Shown one piece after another: positions 13,500 to 24,925 of a DNA stretch of 64,000 nt. The position numbers and the translations under genes were made by a program. The notes beneath the pieces are model-generated. The model was not told the DNA's origin and searched no databases. It worked only from the letters and a program-made list of their open reading frames with translations. The stretch spans positions 30,908,811 to 30,972,810 of the forward strand of contig NC_045128.1 of NCBI RefSeq assembly GCF_007655135.1. The letters run 5' to 3'. The stretch's first letter is position 1. Each line of letters starts with the position of its first letter. The stretch comes from Punica granatum (taxonomy: Eukaryota; Streptophyta; Magnoliopsida; Myrtales; Lythraceae).

Positions 13500-14277
13500 T
13501 AATTCTTTCTCAATATGATATAAAACGTGAGGTATGACTAACTTTCAATAATTGAAAAATCATTAGTGTTTTTTTAATGGTATTTTTTCTACTCCCGAAA
13601 AGGATTTTTCATCATACTAACTAAATTTTTTTGATTAAATCCAACGGTTTATGTACTAAGCCAATTTTAATATATAGGTGATTATTGTAGGATTTGCGGG
13701 TGTAACTCACCATTCCCGTCACACACTTGTATATTATTGTTCTAACAAAAATCCGAATAAGATACGGAACATTGAACTAGTCATGGAGGTCATTGTACCT
13801 GTGGAAGAAAAATCAGATGCAGGTGAACCATCGTTGCAAGAAATCTTGGCAACGCTATTCTGAAATTGACATGATCTTCTGCTGGACAAATCCATTTTTG
13901 CTTCTTAGATCCTCAATTCGTCATATGCCAAAATAAATGGTGTGAATCTTGAAAAGTTAATATACACGTAGACTTGTCAAATCAGGAAATTCAAAACCGA
14001 TGGAAAGGCAAAGGGGATACATATAATTTTGTTGTGAATAATGTTATCCGGAAACTCAATTGGACTCCGACTAATGAAGAGACGCATCAGTTCACTAAAA
14101 GTAAAGATCTCTCAGCATAAATTTGTAGTATTCACAATGACTCAAAATCGAGCTCTTGCTCAAAGGGAGATATCGATCAAACGAGAGAAGATAAAGATAT
14201 GAATTTTTTTTTTTTGCCGGATGATAAAGATATGAACTTAATGAAATTGTCTTATGAGAAGTTTACGAGGGAAGTAT
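13500..14277. other. Non-coding end of unit 1
   Basis: Similar to about 31265-32000 upstream of MLO-3, with shared blocks such as 'cattagt' followed by poly-T and 'aaaaccgatggaaag'. No ORF resembles a known protein. It is duplicated intergenic DNA. Confidence 0.5.
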
Positions 14278-15250
14278 CAAAAAAGACAAAAACTTTTGGC
14301 AATTTTTCTCTATAAGACCATTACGTTTATTTCCGTTTTAATGAGGCCATATAGTTGCGTAAAACGTATGGATAAGGCTTTTCGTAATTTTTCAATACAT
14401 TTATATTTTAGTTTTAGAGCTAGAAGTAGAACCACCGCCATTGACGTCGGAGACACCATTTCCTGCACCAAAAGACAAGGACCCAAGTCGGTCTAGTCCT
14501 TACCTAGCATCCACCAATCCCTCACCGAAAGATGTCAAGGTCTCCGTCTTTTTCTCACAAAATGAGATTGTATGTTTTATAGTACGTGAACTTACCTAGA
14601 AAGTATGTGTTTTGTTATGCAGTTGAGATAAAGTTAAAGTTAAAATTTTAAAATTTAATTTTAAAATCAAACGAGTTAGAAATATCTTAGAAGTGTGAAT
14701 TTCACTCACATTGTGCCCTCTTCTTCACCCGCAAAGTCATCGACTTCATCTAAGGAGACGAGAAAGTTTGGATCTTTAAGGCTAAGTTGACCTACGAAAA
14801 CCCATGAGCAAGAAGCTTTACTCTGTACGTGACTCCAACTCTAAGCTCATGAAGTCGTGCCCTGCAAGGCCAAGACCTTTATCCCTCTCACTCGTAGGAT
14901 CTCGAACATCGACCGGAGGAGGTATCACCGGTGGCCACCACTCACTGCCAGAAGGTCGCCGCCGACCTCTGAGTTGGCCCGCAACCTAGGACAGGGGTGC
15001 GGTGGCTGCGGTTGAAGCCACTGCCCCTCTTCTAGGGGGTTCTCTTATTGGAGTTCCTGAATTTTTATTTTCCCCTTAAATTTTAGAAATTACTTTTAAT
15101 TTTCAAGATTAGTTTTTTAATTATTGATATATAAAAAATAATAAAAATTACCAATGGCCTCGTTCAAATATTTTACTAAATCTAAAAGTTATGGCCTCAA
15201 TATAATGGCTTGAAAGAGAAAAATCGCCAAACATTTTTGGCCTTTTTTCG
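14278..15250. mobile_element. Long-TIR element, array member 2
   Basis: The left end 'aaaaaagacaaaaactttt' with 'ggcaatttttctct' is mirrored on the right by 'aaaaaaggccaaaaatgttt' with 'ggcgatttttctct' when read in reverse. Similarity extends about 130 bases with gaps. The interior (14430-15050) is less AT-rich. No transposase and no clear target duplication were seen, so the ends are approximate. Confidence 0.6.
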
Positions 15251-15319
15251 GGTACTTCTTCCTATTGAGAAAAAAATCGAAAAATAACAAATTGTGAAAA
15301 GATATCAAGTAAACAGATG

Positions 15320-16040
15320 ACAAAATTATCAATTTGATCATCGAAAGATCATATTACCATCAATTTGATCATTTAAATATTTTTACCATCAATATGGTCC
15401 TTCAAAGATCTTTCATTAGATAAATTAGTCCTCCATTAAAAAGACCTTTAGAAACATCATAACTCCGTCAACAATTTCTAAAATATTTAAAAAATAAAAA
15501 TAAAAAGTTTTTTTTCCTTTGAGACAGTCGAGGGGCCAAACCTCGAGGACCATTCCCAACGGGCCACATCCTAGGGGGAGGTCACCAGAGACAAGTTGAT
15601 GTCGCCTGTGGCTAACGGGAGGTGGGGCCTAATGTTTGCCCTCATCCCCCTATCTTTCTCGAGAGAAACAGTGGGATGCAAACCTCTGATGAGGTCCTCC
15701 TTCGGCCACCTCCCACCCAAGGGGGAGGGGGCAAACCTTAAGGGCCCCCACCAGCGGGAGACAAGCTACTGTCTCTGACGACCTCCACTAAGGGATGTGG
15801 TCGGTGGGAAGGGGCCTCGAGGTTTATCCCCTCCCTTTATCTTAAAATGAATAGTTTTTTTATTTTTATTTTTTACTTTTTTAGAGATTATTGATAAAAT
15901 TATGGCGATTCTAATAGTCTTTTTAACGGAGGATAAATTTGTCTAGCGATGACTATATTAATGGTAAAAATCTTTGTAAAACCAAATTTATGGTAATATT
16001 ATCTTTCGAGAACCAAATTAATAATTTTTTCTAATTAGAT
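15320..16040. mobile_element. Foldback-like palindromic element, array member 3
   Basis: Almost the whole segment is one imperfect palindrome with arms of about 330 bases. Outer arms match through 'aaagatcatattaccat' and 'aaagataatattaccat' (right arm in reverse). Inner arms match through 'aaacctcgagga' and 'aaacctcgaggc', then 'cagagaca'. The inner arms are GC-rich and the outer arms AT-rich. No protein-coding region was found. The form suits foldback or Mutator-like long-TIR elements. Confidence 0.7.
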
Positions 16041-16180
16041 TATGGATAGTAACAAATCTTCAATCATCTCTCCTTGTTACTGTCATTACTTCCAAAGTTT
16101 AATTAGCTAGAAGTCATCATTAATCTATCTATTATTAGTTAATGACAAGACCTTTTGTATTCTTACTCATTATTTTTTTT

Positions 16181-17135
16181 GGAAAAAAATATATACCATA
16201 GCACAACATTTTGCTTCTGTATCAATTTTATCACAACTTTTTAAAATTATACTATATATCACAGCGTTTAGTGTGTAATGTCAATCATAACACGACCGTT
16301 TACTTTGTGTCAATTTTATCACAATCTTTTAAAATTACACTATATAACACATCGTTTAGGTTATAGCGTCAATTATGTCATGACGTCAAATTTTCCATAA
16401 AAATTAAACGGAAAGCTAATGTGGCGCACCCGTGGCTCAATAGTGGGTCCAGACTCTTGCCACACGAAAATAACGCATATTTCGACTTGTCCGGTGCCCT
16501 TTTACCCGCCAAACTTCCTCAACGTCAATGTCTGAATCTCATTACTGCCTCTTCACACATCTTCCGCCTCACTGCAGCACCAAATTTATTTTCAATTCAA
16601 CGCTTTGCCCTTTCGTCGCCCTTTTCACTCATGAGCTTGCCAGTCTCTCTTTCACAGTTTTCACTCTTTTGTTCCCATAGAAGAAAACGATTAAAATTTG
16701 CATATCATTTGACAGGTATTAGCTTCCATTTTCTTTCTAACAATTTTTCATCTATTGTTCGCTATATGAACTGCAATAAGTTCAATATGTGATTTTATTT
16801 TTGTTCTATTGATGGTGTGATTGTTTTCAAAAAAAGCAATTTTGTATGTGAAGAAGCGGGAATGAGATTCAGGTATTGATGGTAAAGGAGTCGATTGGGT
16901 AAAAGAGCATCGAACGAGTCAAAATATAAGTTATTTCGCATCTGACAAAAGTCTGAGCCCACTATTCATTCACGTGTGCCCCACATCAGCCTTCAGTTTA
17001 ATTTTCACGGAAAATTTAAAGTCATCTATAATTGACACAACACTATAAACATTGTGCTATATAGTGTAATTTTAAAAAGTTGTGATACAACACACACACA
17101 AAACAAAAAATTGTGCTATATCATATATTTTTCCC
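16181..17135. mobile_element. Long-TIR element, array member 4, related to the MLO-1 intron element
   Basis: Begins GGAAAAAAATATATACCATA and ends with a sequence whose reverse is GGGAAAAATATATGATATAG. Inverted arms extend roughly 370 bases around a centre of about 280 bases. It is homologous along its length to 8773-9622. Poly-T lies on both sides, so a target duplication cannot be judged. An open frame at 16421-16792 overlaps one arm; its C-terminal end resembles the short frame at 9094-9279, but I see no protein family. The element directly abuts MLO duplication unit 2. Confidence 0.78.
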
Positions 17136-17475
17136 TTTTTTTAAGTATTAATAAGAAGAGAGAAAGAGATACATGCCCATGGGTAATTGCCTCGTCTTGA
17201 CCGTTGCAATGTTATGCGTGACCATTTCAAGCTTCCAGCCAAGTCAGATTGGCTTCTTCTTCAGGTTCGATTGATGCTACTCATTAATTTGTAATCTCTA
17301 CTTCTATTGGATAAAAATGAGAGTACATAAACAGAGGAGAAAACGCGTCAAATTACATGAAGTCGTGAAAATCCCAAATGGCCCTAACATTGGCCTAATG
17401 CGTGTATATATATGTACTTCACTGGCAGCTGCTGCGCCTTTTCTCGGTCGATCTGATGAGCTCGCGTGCTGAGTT

Positions 17476-20400
17476 CTAGTCCTCTGGAGCTCTACTGCCC
17501 CCTGAGTAGGGTGTCAGCCCTCTTTGTCCAGCTCCTGTTCTAGTGCGAGTCATCTGACTCTGCGGCGGCGAAGGGGAATGCGACCCAACCGTCACCGCCC
17601 AGTGCTCAGTGTCGACCTGTGATTCCTCCCTAGGGGTCCCAGCCGGGGGACCATCCTGGCTCCGGTTCTGGTAGTTGTGGAGGAGGTGGATGGGAGAGGA
17701 GCCGTGCTCTGGGGTGGCAGGGCGGCTTGAGAATGGTGTCACCGAGTTGGAGTGCTTGTTGTCCTTGGCATGCTTCTTTGCCGTGTGGTGCCATTTCTTC
17801 AATGCCGTAGCCACCCCGTTGTTGAAGATGGTCGGTTTCATTGTCGAGCCCATCTGAACTCGAAGTAACACAAAATCAGAACTCGGACTTCAGTTTAGTG
17901 ATTGATTTCCTGAACAGATCGATGGAGGGGGAACCAAAAGTAGGAGGATTTACTACTAACCTGTATGACTAGAGCATAGAGTGGCAGAGTCACATAACTG
18001 CAAAGCACTTGTATTAAGACCCTGCATAAATTTTCCAGTTAGACCAACTTTGCATTAGCAGAGTCTTGAAACTAACGATCTCGACTTAAAAACTGACCCC
18101 ATTGATAATCTGATGATGATGTCTTCGAGCTTGCTGTGGAAGCAGTTTCTTACGTTTTTGAATGCATACTGTAAAGCAGAAGTGATTCAGTTGTCAGCCT
18201 TGAAGAGGGAATTGTAACCTAGACCGCATCTAAGAGGATTCTTTTGGACTAAATAGATTGTGATGGTTCCCGATTTTGTAACAAGCAATGCAGGAGCCAC
18301 GACGGTTGAGAGCTGTGATCAGCCTGATCGAGAAGTCAACACTCACCGTACTCCAAGCGAAGAAGGCTAGTTGGAAAGAGTTCTGTGAAGAGAAATAAAA
18401 AATGTCATGGCCAAAATCAACATATTAACGTTGCAAGTGACAGAAAATGTACGCTTCGGATGTACTTCAAGAGAACCATTGTGCAAAGAGAGCTACCCGA
18501 GCAAGCACTAATCTGGTAATTACCTGAAAGAGGGTGAGCTGGATGAGGAAGAGGATGAGCTGGGGCCGACCGAACCAGAAAAGGTCGTCCCCGGTCTGAA
18601 CCACCGGGCTGCCCTTTACGACGTCTCCTCGCTCTTGAATTTTTAGTCCCATCTTTGTGATGATCATTTGAAGCTTTGTCCCAACCACTAAGATTATCTG
18701 CAACATTTACCTTTCGAGTCATCATGACTCGATATCCTTTGCATGTATATGAAATGAGAATGTACACATGTAAATGATTCAAGAAATTTTGCTTTAACTT
18801 GTACTTACAATCAAGGGGATGAAGGGCAGCCATAGGTAAGAGTACCATCCTGCACATACATAAAGATCAAACCAGCCTTCTGTTAGCCATTCGGAGCATA
18901 AAAAGTTTGCACGGAAACTCGTTTCCTGGCAGCCTTCCCAATTTTGTAAGATAGCTTTTATTAAGACAGCATCGTGAAGCTTTATTACCGTGGGCGTTCG
19001 AGAGCAGGAAGAGCACCGCGGAGAACCAAATAACTGGACTGCATATTTGACAGCAACATTGGCAGATAAGTCACCAGTTCAGAGACAAAAATAAACCTTA
19101 ATGAATTAAATGTTTTGTGAACCGACTTTATGCCGACTACGTCTTTGAAATCCTCCTCCAGTGACCTGTGGATGTATTTCTGGAAGTCGAACCTTGTCTC
19201 GTTTTCAGGGGTCAGATGAGCCTGAAAAATGGGAGTTCGACATTGATTATCAGTTATAGACCCAATGGAGAGTACAACAGATGGGCATTTTGGATGGTCT
19301 ATACCAATGTTTGTGTGCATATGTTTAATTTACTTACTATGATGAATCCATGTCTTAATGTCAAGTAGTCAACTTTGGTCACAGACCCAAAGAATTGTCT
19401 GAAGAAACAAACCTGCAGAAAACAGAAAACAGAGGACAACATTTTATAAGGTTTTCCTGTATTTCCAATGCTAGTAGTAATTCCATAAAAATTACTTTCC
19501 ATTTTTCGTAAATAATAAGAAGCACTATGGACAATAAACTTACAATCCATCTTGTAATCGGAAGGAAAAAAAAAAAAAGAACTTACAATCCAAAGAGTAA
19601 CAGGTGACTTGCTCAAAAAATGCAAATGCCTTCTCCCAAATGTTGTCTCCCTTGCAAATCTAAACCTCTCAGGATCTACAAAAAATTTAAAAAAAAAAAG
19701 GAAAGAAAATATATTTTAATATATTTGATAAGTATATCATTATATCCCGTTATGTATCAAGATAATTTACTAGTTGAATTCAAGTCAATATTATAATAGT
19801 TTGCTAGTTAAATGAAATTTCACGAATATACAGACGGCTCAAAGCAGCAGCTCTCCGATGATTTATCTAAAAACTAGATTGACTTACCTACGTCGCCCTA
19901 TGTCACAGGTTCAAGTGGACGCTCAATTCGTAAGGATTAGTATGTACCTCCTCTATTAATTGATCGAAAAAGATGAATAAATAAATCTACATAGGCGAAA
20001 TATATGGTCTCACTCGTTTTCTTCGCACGGGGCAAGGAAAGGGTTTGATGTGTGTGGATATGGACCAAATGCATGGTCTCTCTCGTTCAAGGAGAGATTG
20101 AGGAAAAAAAATTTCTTTTTTTTATTTTGTTTTCTTTGAAAATTGATAAGTAGGTTATTTTATGTTTCTTTTGGCATGAAAAGGGATAGTGCGAAATTCA
20201 AAGAGAAGAGAATTAATGAGTCAAATGCATGAATAATTCAATTAGAATGTATGTATTTACGTAGATGTTATTAATGCCTGGGGAAATGAAGACTGAAGAG
20301 GCAATTGACTAGGACCTGAAAAAATTGCTTAAAAGCTTACATGAAAGATCCTCATTGAAGGACAGAGGACTCTGTAAAAATAGTCCGAATTACGTAATAT

Positions 20401-21967
20401 ATAGATATAAATAGATTATTCAATAAAAATAGAACGAGCATACATTTAAAGAATTCGGAAATCAGTCAGAAGGTCAAGAAAAATATCTAGATTTTGTATA
20501 AGAGATGTCCTTCTCGGGCTAGGTTGACAATAAATTTTTAAGAATTATTGAAGAATGGGGCCAAGCCAACTGGACCATATGGATAGATAATGGCATTTAA
20601 TTCAAGAGGGGGACACATTACCATTGTAATATTGATGTTCAGGTGTCTTTGTCTCGTTTTCCCACAACTTCCACCTCCTCATCTGCATGTTTTTAATTAT
20701 TTCAATTAAATAAATTAACTTTTTCTTGTCCAAAACAAAAGGATAAATAAGCCAAAAAAAAAGGGGATCTCAAGAAAATATAATGATATTACCTTGAAAG
20801 TGCCCAAGGCCAAGGTTGTGATGCAGTAGAGAACATGAAATATTGCCAGCACAAAGATGAATATGTGAAGCTGGTGAATCGCATATGCTGTCATAAATGC
20901 TACTTTGCCCTGCAATTGCAAACATAACCAGATCGGTCACCCCGATGATCTTCTTTATAATTTTCTTTTATCGGACTCACGATTGTCCTTCAAAATATTA
21001 ACTCGAAAGTTGTCTCACTTGCAAGAAAATATATAAGAAATGGTATCGGAAACTTCTCTAAATTCTAAACCATTTTTTAAAGAAATTTCTACTTGAGAGG
21101 GACCTCATTTTGATACCTGCGTTGTGCAACTATCCTTCCCCGATGAGGCCGAACCTCCCCCGAATGGATAAACCTTGGGCGGCCCACTACATGGGCGCCA
21201 GGTAAATGCTACTTTCCTTGAAATGCACATGCCTGATATCGGTTCTTGCAGTATGGTCAGCAGCAAAGATATGAACCCCAGCAGCATAAGCTCTGCGTGA
21301 AAGAAAGAAAAGCAATCAAAGTGGATCGACTATGGTTAAGCAACTTAGGCTCAATACACAACGACCGCTATATTGCTTTCTACATAAGACCGGACGGCGA
21401 ATTCATGAAGGATCAAAGGCATGTACCTGCTTTAACTTTCTCAAGGGCCTCAACAAGAGCTGGCTTCCTTTTCCTTTCTAGCCACTGCAGATTACGTAAC
21501 CACAAGTGATCAATGCTCGTAATTAAATTACTCGTAATCATAAAAAAGGCAGGCAGTTCGAGATTTCAAAACCCTCTGAAGCTTTCTTTACTACCCTTTG
21601 ATCCGGCAATTGCCAGGTAAATGCGGAAAACATCAGTATGAACTATCTTCATAGAAAGAAAGTACATGAGAAAAAAGCAAAAGGAAAAGAATTAGTACAA
21701 AAAACTCGAACATCTTGGACTTATACTGACCCGACGCACTCCCGATAATTGACCGAGGAGAAATCTTCTGGAAGCAAAAGAACATATATACATGTAAATC
21801 CTGCAGCTTGTTATCATGTTGAGAATTACCTTGCCTACGAGGTGGATGATGTGTTCGACAAGGAGGGAGATGGCGAGCAACACAAAACACACAGTCGCCA
21901 CTGCCCAAGTAGCGGTTTCGTCCAGATATCGCTGGTGCTCGGTCGTGTGCTCTCCCTCTTCCGCCAT
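17476..21967 (-). CDS. MLO: MLO-2: MLO protein with altered C-terminus
   Basis: Fifteen exons: 21967-21830, 21484-21427, 21292-21117, 20909-20793, 20682-20622, 19675-19587, 19412-19338, 19221-19127, 19038-18989, 18849-18809, 18697-18524, 18382-18347, 18168-18098, 18021-17961 and 17853-17476. The joined frame is open for 539 residues. Transmembrane segments, the four loop cysteines (MCIS, RPCS, DSCT, RNCF) and the calmodulin-binding helix ([16 protein letters not shown]) are kept. Against MLO-1, exon 3 is 48 bp shorter, removing 16 residues of the first extracellular loop. In the last exon, small deletions (about 7 and 16 bp) shift the frame, so the tail ends GGSRAPED and lacks the clade V DFSF motif. 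The last base of exon 8 is A rather than G (AAA|GTCGG), a weaker donor. It may be functional but altered, or at an early stage of decay. Confidence 0.88.
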
Positions 21968-22424
21968 TTTCTTTTTCCTTTTATGCTCGCCCTTCGCTTA
22001 AAGAACTCCATATGCGCTCGCGCGCGTATATATGTAGCTCTTCTAGGTAGCCTCCAGCCGGCCCGAATTAGGTTGAGAAACTAATGAAAGGAAAGGCTAT
22101 TAATGTCGACGTGATGTGTTGGTGAAGAGGGCAGATTAGAGTGAAGAAGCTGATGAAAAATCTATAGACGGAAGAGAACTGATAATAGAAGAAAATTCAA
22201 GAGTCTTTTAAGCCGGACAGACTCGCTCGCTAGCAACCGTCGTGACGAGACGAAGGGATCAATGTACCCAAAACCGGCCTTGGATTTGAAGATGGGAAGA
22301 ATTGTCACCTAGTCCAAACAGTGGACGCAAGAATTAATGCCAATATATCCCTAGCTATATGCAGTCCGACTTCGATCGAGGTTGGTCTACTATACATAAG
22401 GTTGATAATATATGTACGGTACCC

Positions 22425-22620
22425 GCGGAAAAAATATATATATGTATGATACATGCAAATAAATTATTTGTATTTTTCAAGTAAATTACTTGACCGGAAG
22501 TAACTTACTTGCTCTTAACATTATTTACTTTGAGTTATAAGTAAATTCCTTGAAAATTTTCAAGTAAGTACATGTATGTATCATGCATGCATTTCAAATG
22601 TATGTATCCTAGAATTTTTC
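22425..22620. repeat. Small hairpin element (MITE-like) upstream of MLO-2
   Basis: An imperfect inverted repeat: 'atgatacat' and 'tcaagtaaattacttg' on the left face 'tcaagtaagtacatg' and 'atgtatcat' on the right. It interrupts sequence that is continuous in MLO unit 3. It is non-coding; class and exact ends are uncertain. Confidence 0.45.
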
Positions 22621-22678
22621 TATATTTCAGCGTCTGTATCAAATTAGTAACATCTTACATATTCTATATTGTAACTAG

Positions 22679-23049
22679 TCGAAGAACCCGCGTATTACAC
22701 GGGATAGAACGTGATCTTATTTTCATTAATTTTATTAGGCTAAATAAAAGCGGAAATCCTAAAACTATGCAAAATGTTAAATTGAAGTCCTAATTGTATC
22801 AGTTTGGCTCAAGTAATCATATACGTTTAATCTGTTAGGTATGTTCAGTCCGAAATCGCAATTGAAAGTTAAGGCCGTTAAGTCGCTCCATGTGGCACCT
22901 TTTGATTGGTAGATTTAAATTTTTATTCATTTAGAATTTTAAAAAATGTAAAAATATAAATATAAATATAAATAAGAAAGAGATTTAATATGAATGACAC
23001 ATCAGGTTGCAGGTATCCCCGGATAATCTGAGATTATCACGGATTATCT
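22679..23049. other. Unit 2 to unit 3 spacer
   Basis: AT-rich, non-coding, between the end of MLO unit 2 and the LINE fragment. It opens with 'cccgcgtattacacggg', a short GC-rich inverted motif of the kind found in dispersed plant repeats. No gene is seen. Confidence 0.4.
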
Positions 23050-23380
23050 TTGCTCTGCGGTGATGAGAATTCTTTGGAATGGGGAAGTTACCAACCCATT
23101 TCCCATTAAGAGGGGTGGACGTCAGGGCTGCTCATTATCTCCTTATATATATATCTTTGTGTTACGTGTAGAAAGGCTGGCTCATTTCATTAATGAGACG
23201 ATGGCGACCAATGCGAGTGGGACGACACGACCCTCCTATTTGTCATATGTTATTCGCTGATGATCTTTTGCTTTTTGCAGAGGCATCGAGCAGGCAAATG
23301 GAAGTTACCTACCAGGCACTAGATAGATTTTGCTCAATATCGGTTCAGAAGGTCAGTGAAGCCAAGACACTGGTTTTCTT
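23050..23380 (+). pseudogene. LINE reverse-transcriptase fragment
   Basis: Translation shows GGRQGCSLSPY in one frame, then HMLFADDLLLFAEASSRQME and ALDRFCSISVQKVSEAKT in another. These are the RQGxxLSPY and FADD blocks of non-LTR reverse transcriptases (the catalytic Asp pair lies in FADD). A frameshift lies between about 23150 and 23230. Only about 110 residues of the RT domain remain, with no endonuclease or 3' tail, so this is a dead fragment. Confidence 0.8.
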
Positions 23381-23509
23381 TTTCGTGTATTGTTCCAGCA
23401 GAGGAGAGAGAACATATTCTCTTTCTTTTTTTCGTTTTTCGGTAAGGGAAGGGACAAGACAAGAGCCCAAATAAAAAATTAAAGTATATAGAGGTGGGGT
23501 ATGAAGAGC

Positions 23510-23747
23510 ATGTTTGGTTTCAAGATGATATTTTAGAATCACAATTTTAATTTAATTCTATCCACAACAATACAAAATAATTCATACAAAGTCAAAGAGT
23601 GGACCCCATTTATATCACTTTTTTTCATAACAAAACAACATAACACATACAAAGTCAAAGGGTGGGCCCCATTTATACCACTCAAAATCAAAATCAAAAT
23701 CAAAATCTGATTTTAAAATCCTACTATAAAACCAAACGCAACCGAAA
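23510..23747. mobile_element. TTTGGTTT-type MITE
   Basis: Left CATGTTTGGTTTCA and right AAAACCAAACGCA are inverted ends of the Tourist-like family found elsewhere in the window. Its interior has two direct repeats of 'acatacaaagtcaaag' type. Non-coding. The TTA/TAA target site is not clear for this copy. Confidence 0.55.
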
Positions 23748-24925
23748 TCCCTAATGATATCACCTAACATGAAATCACTTAATCCTAAAATAGAGTCATA
23801 TTCTTTCTATTAGCTCATTTGGGGCATGCAGCAATCAATATATTTCATTGGAGGTGGGATATTTTTAGGCATATATGGATAATCTCTCTGCCTTGCAAGT
23901 GGCAGCAATGAAGCCGCCAGCGGCGAATGACCCATCTTCTTTAAGTAGAGCGGCATAGGGTATCATTACTGGGAAGCTGATTAACCTCGGTGAAGAAGAC
24001 CTGCTCGAGTTCTTTGCATTGAAAATCTGCAACTTCTGGCTGCACTATTTTTTGCATGGTACATAGTAGTGTAAATTAAATTAATGGGGATGTGCTCAGA
24101 ATGAATGGTAAGGCTCAATCCTTTATTGTTCGATTGTAAGACAAGTAATCTACTGTCCCTCTTAACACACTTTTTAAATGGCCATAAGTTCGATCAATTT
24201 ATCTCTACTTTGGGCGAGATTCTGCAATTAGCCACGTAAAGAACTCGGCCTTTACGTACATTTGTAATGCATTAGTGATCGTTTTAATGTTAAACCAGTA
24301 TTACTCTTCCATCTGCTTCGTACATTTTCTATCCAAATCTGATATTTAGGTATTGCACAAGCAATCCCGATAAAAAGTGATACCCTCATGGTTATTCTTT
24401 CATTTTTTTTTCCATGTGGGATTATAATTGGGTTAGCGTGTAGGTGCACAACGCACATACGCGTAACTGAACTCTGATACCATATTGAATTTCCATTGGG
24501 ATTATACAGACACAGGCTTATATCCACTTAAAACTCAAGCTGATATCCATTGGTAGTACCTAATCCTCATATAAACCCGTTGTTATTCTTTCATTTTTTC
24601 AATGTGATATTATAAGTCCCAACACTGGCGAGATCAGATTGGCTACTTCTTTGGTTTTGATTGATGCTACTCATTAATTTGGAATCTCTACTTCTATTGG
24701 AACAAAATGAGTGTACATAAACAGAAGAGAAAGTGCGTAACATGAAGCTGCAAAAAATCCCAAATGGCCCTAACATTGGCCTAATGTGTATATTTATATG
24801 TATACTTCACAGGCAGCTGCTGCTCCTTTTATGTACATGCCATGTACAACGAAAGTCACACACTTCAAGGTCAGCAGACTCACGTAGCTTTGCCCCGTTT
24901 CCTGGTCCATCATCTGTACCTCGGT

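Larger units (their letters stand above)
5519..14250. repeat. MLO duplication unit 1
   Basis: The unit runs from inside the ABC1K 3'UTR, through MLO-1, to upstream sequence ending near 14250. It aligns by eye with 23943 to about 32000 (unit 3); the MLO gene and its near flanks also align with unit 2 (17160-22678). Upstream landmarks shared with unit 3 include 'atttaacggtcag' at 11889 and 30634, 'agcaaatcat' at 12511 and 31238, and the 'gagaagat' stretch at 14182 and 31889. It carries insertions that unit 3 lacks, at 8773-9622 and about 12540-13499. Confidence 0.75.
17160..22678. repeat. MLO duplication unit 2
   Basis: Contains MLO-2 and flanking sequence similar to units 1 and 3. Downstream it matches 'agattggct' plus following bases at 6172 and 24638; upstream it matches 'ccaatatatccct' (22341, 30221) and 'gtatcaaattagtaacatctt' (22636). 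It is interrupted by a hairpin element at about 22425-22620 and ends near a LINE-containing segment. Confidence 0.65.

Noticed and set aside
16421..16792. 123-codon frame that might be a gene
   Set aside because: It runs through an inverted-repeat arm and the centre of a transposon, has only weak similarity to a frame in the related element at 8773-9622, and resembles no family.
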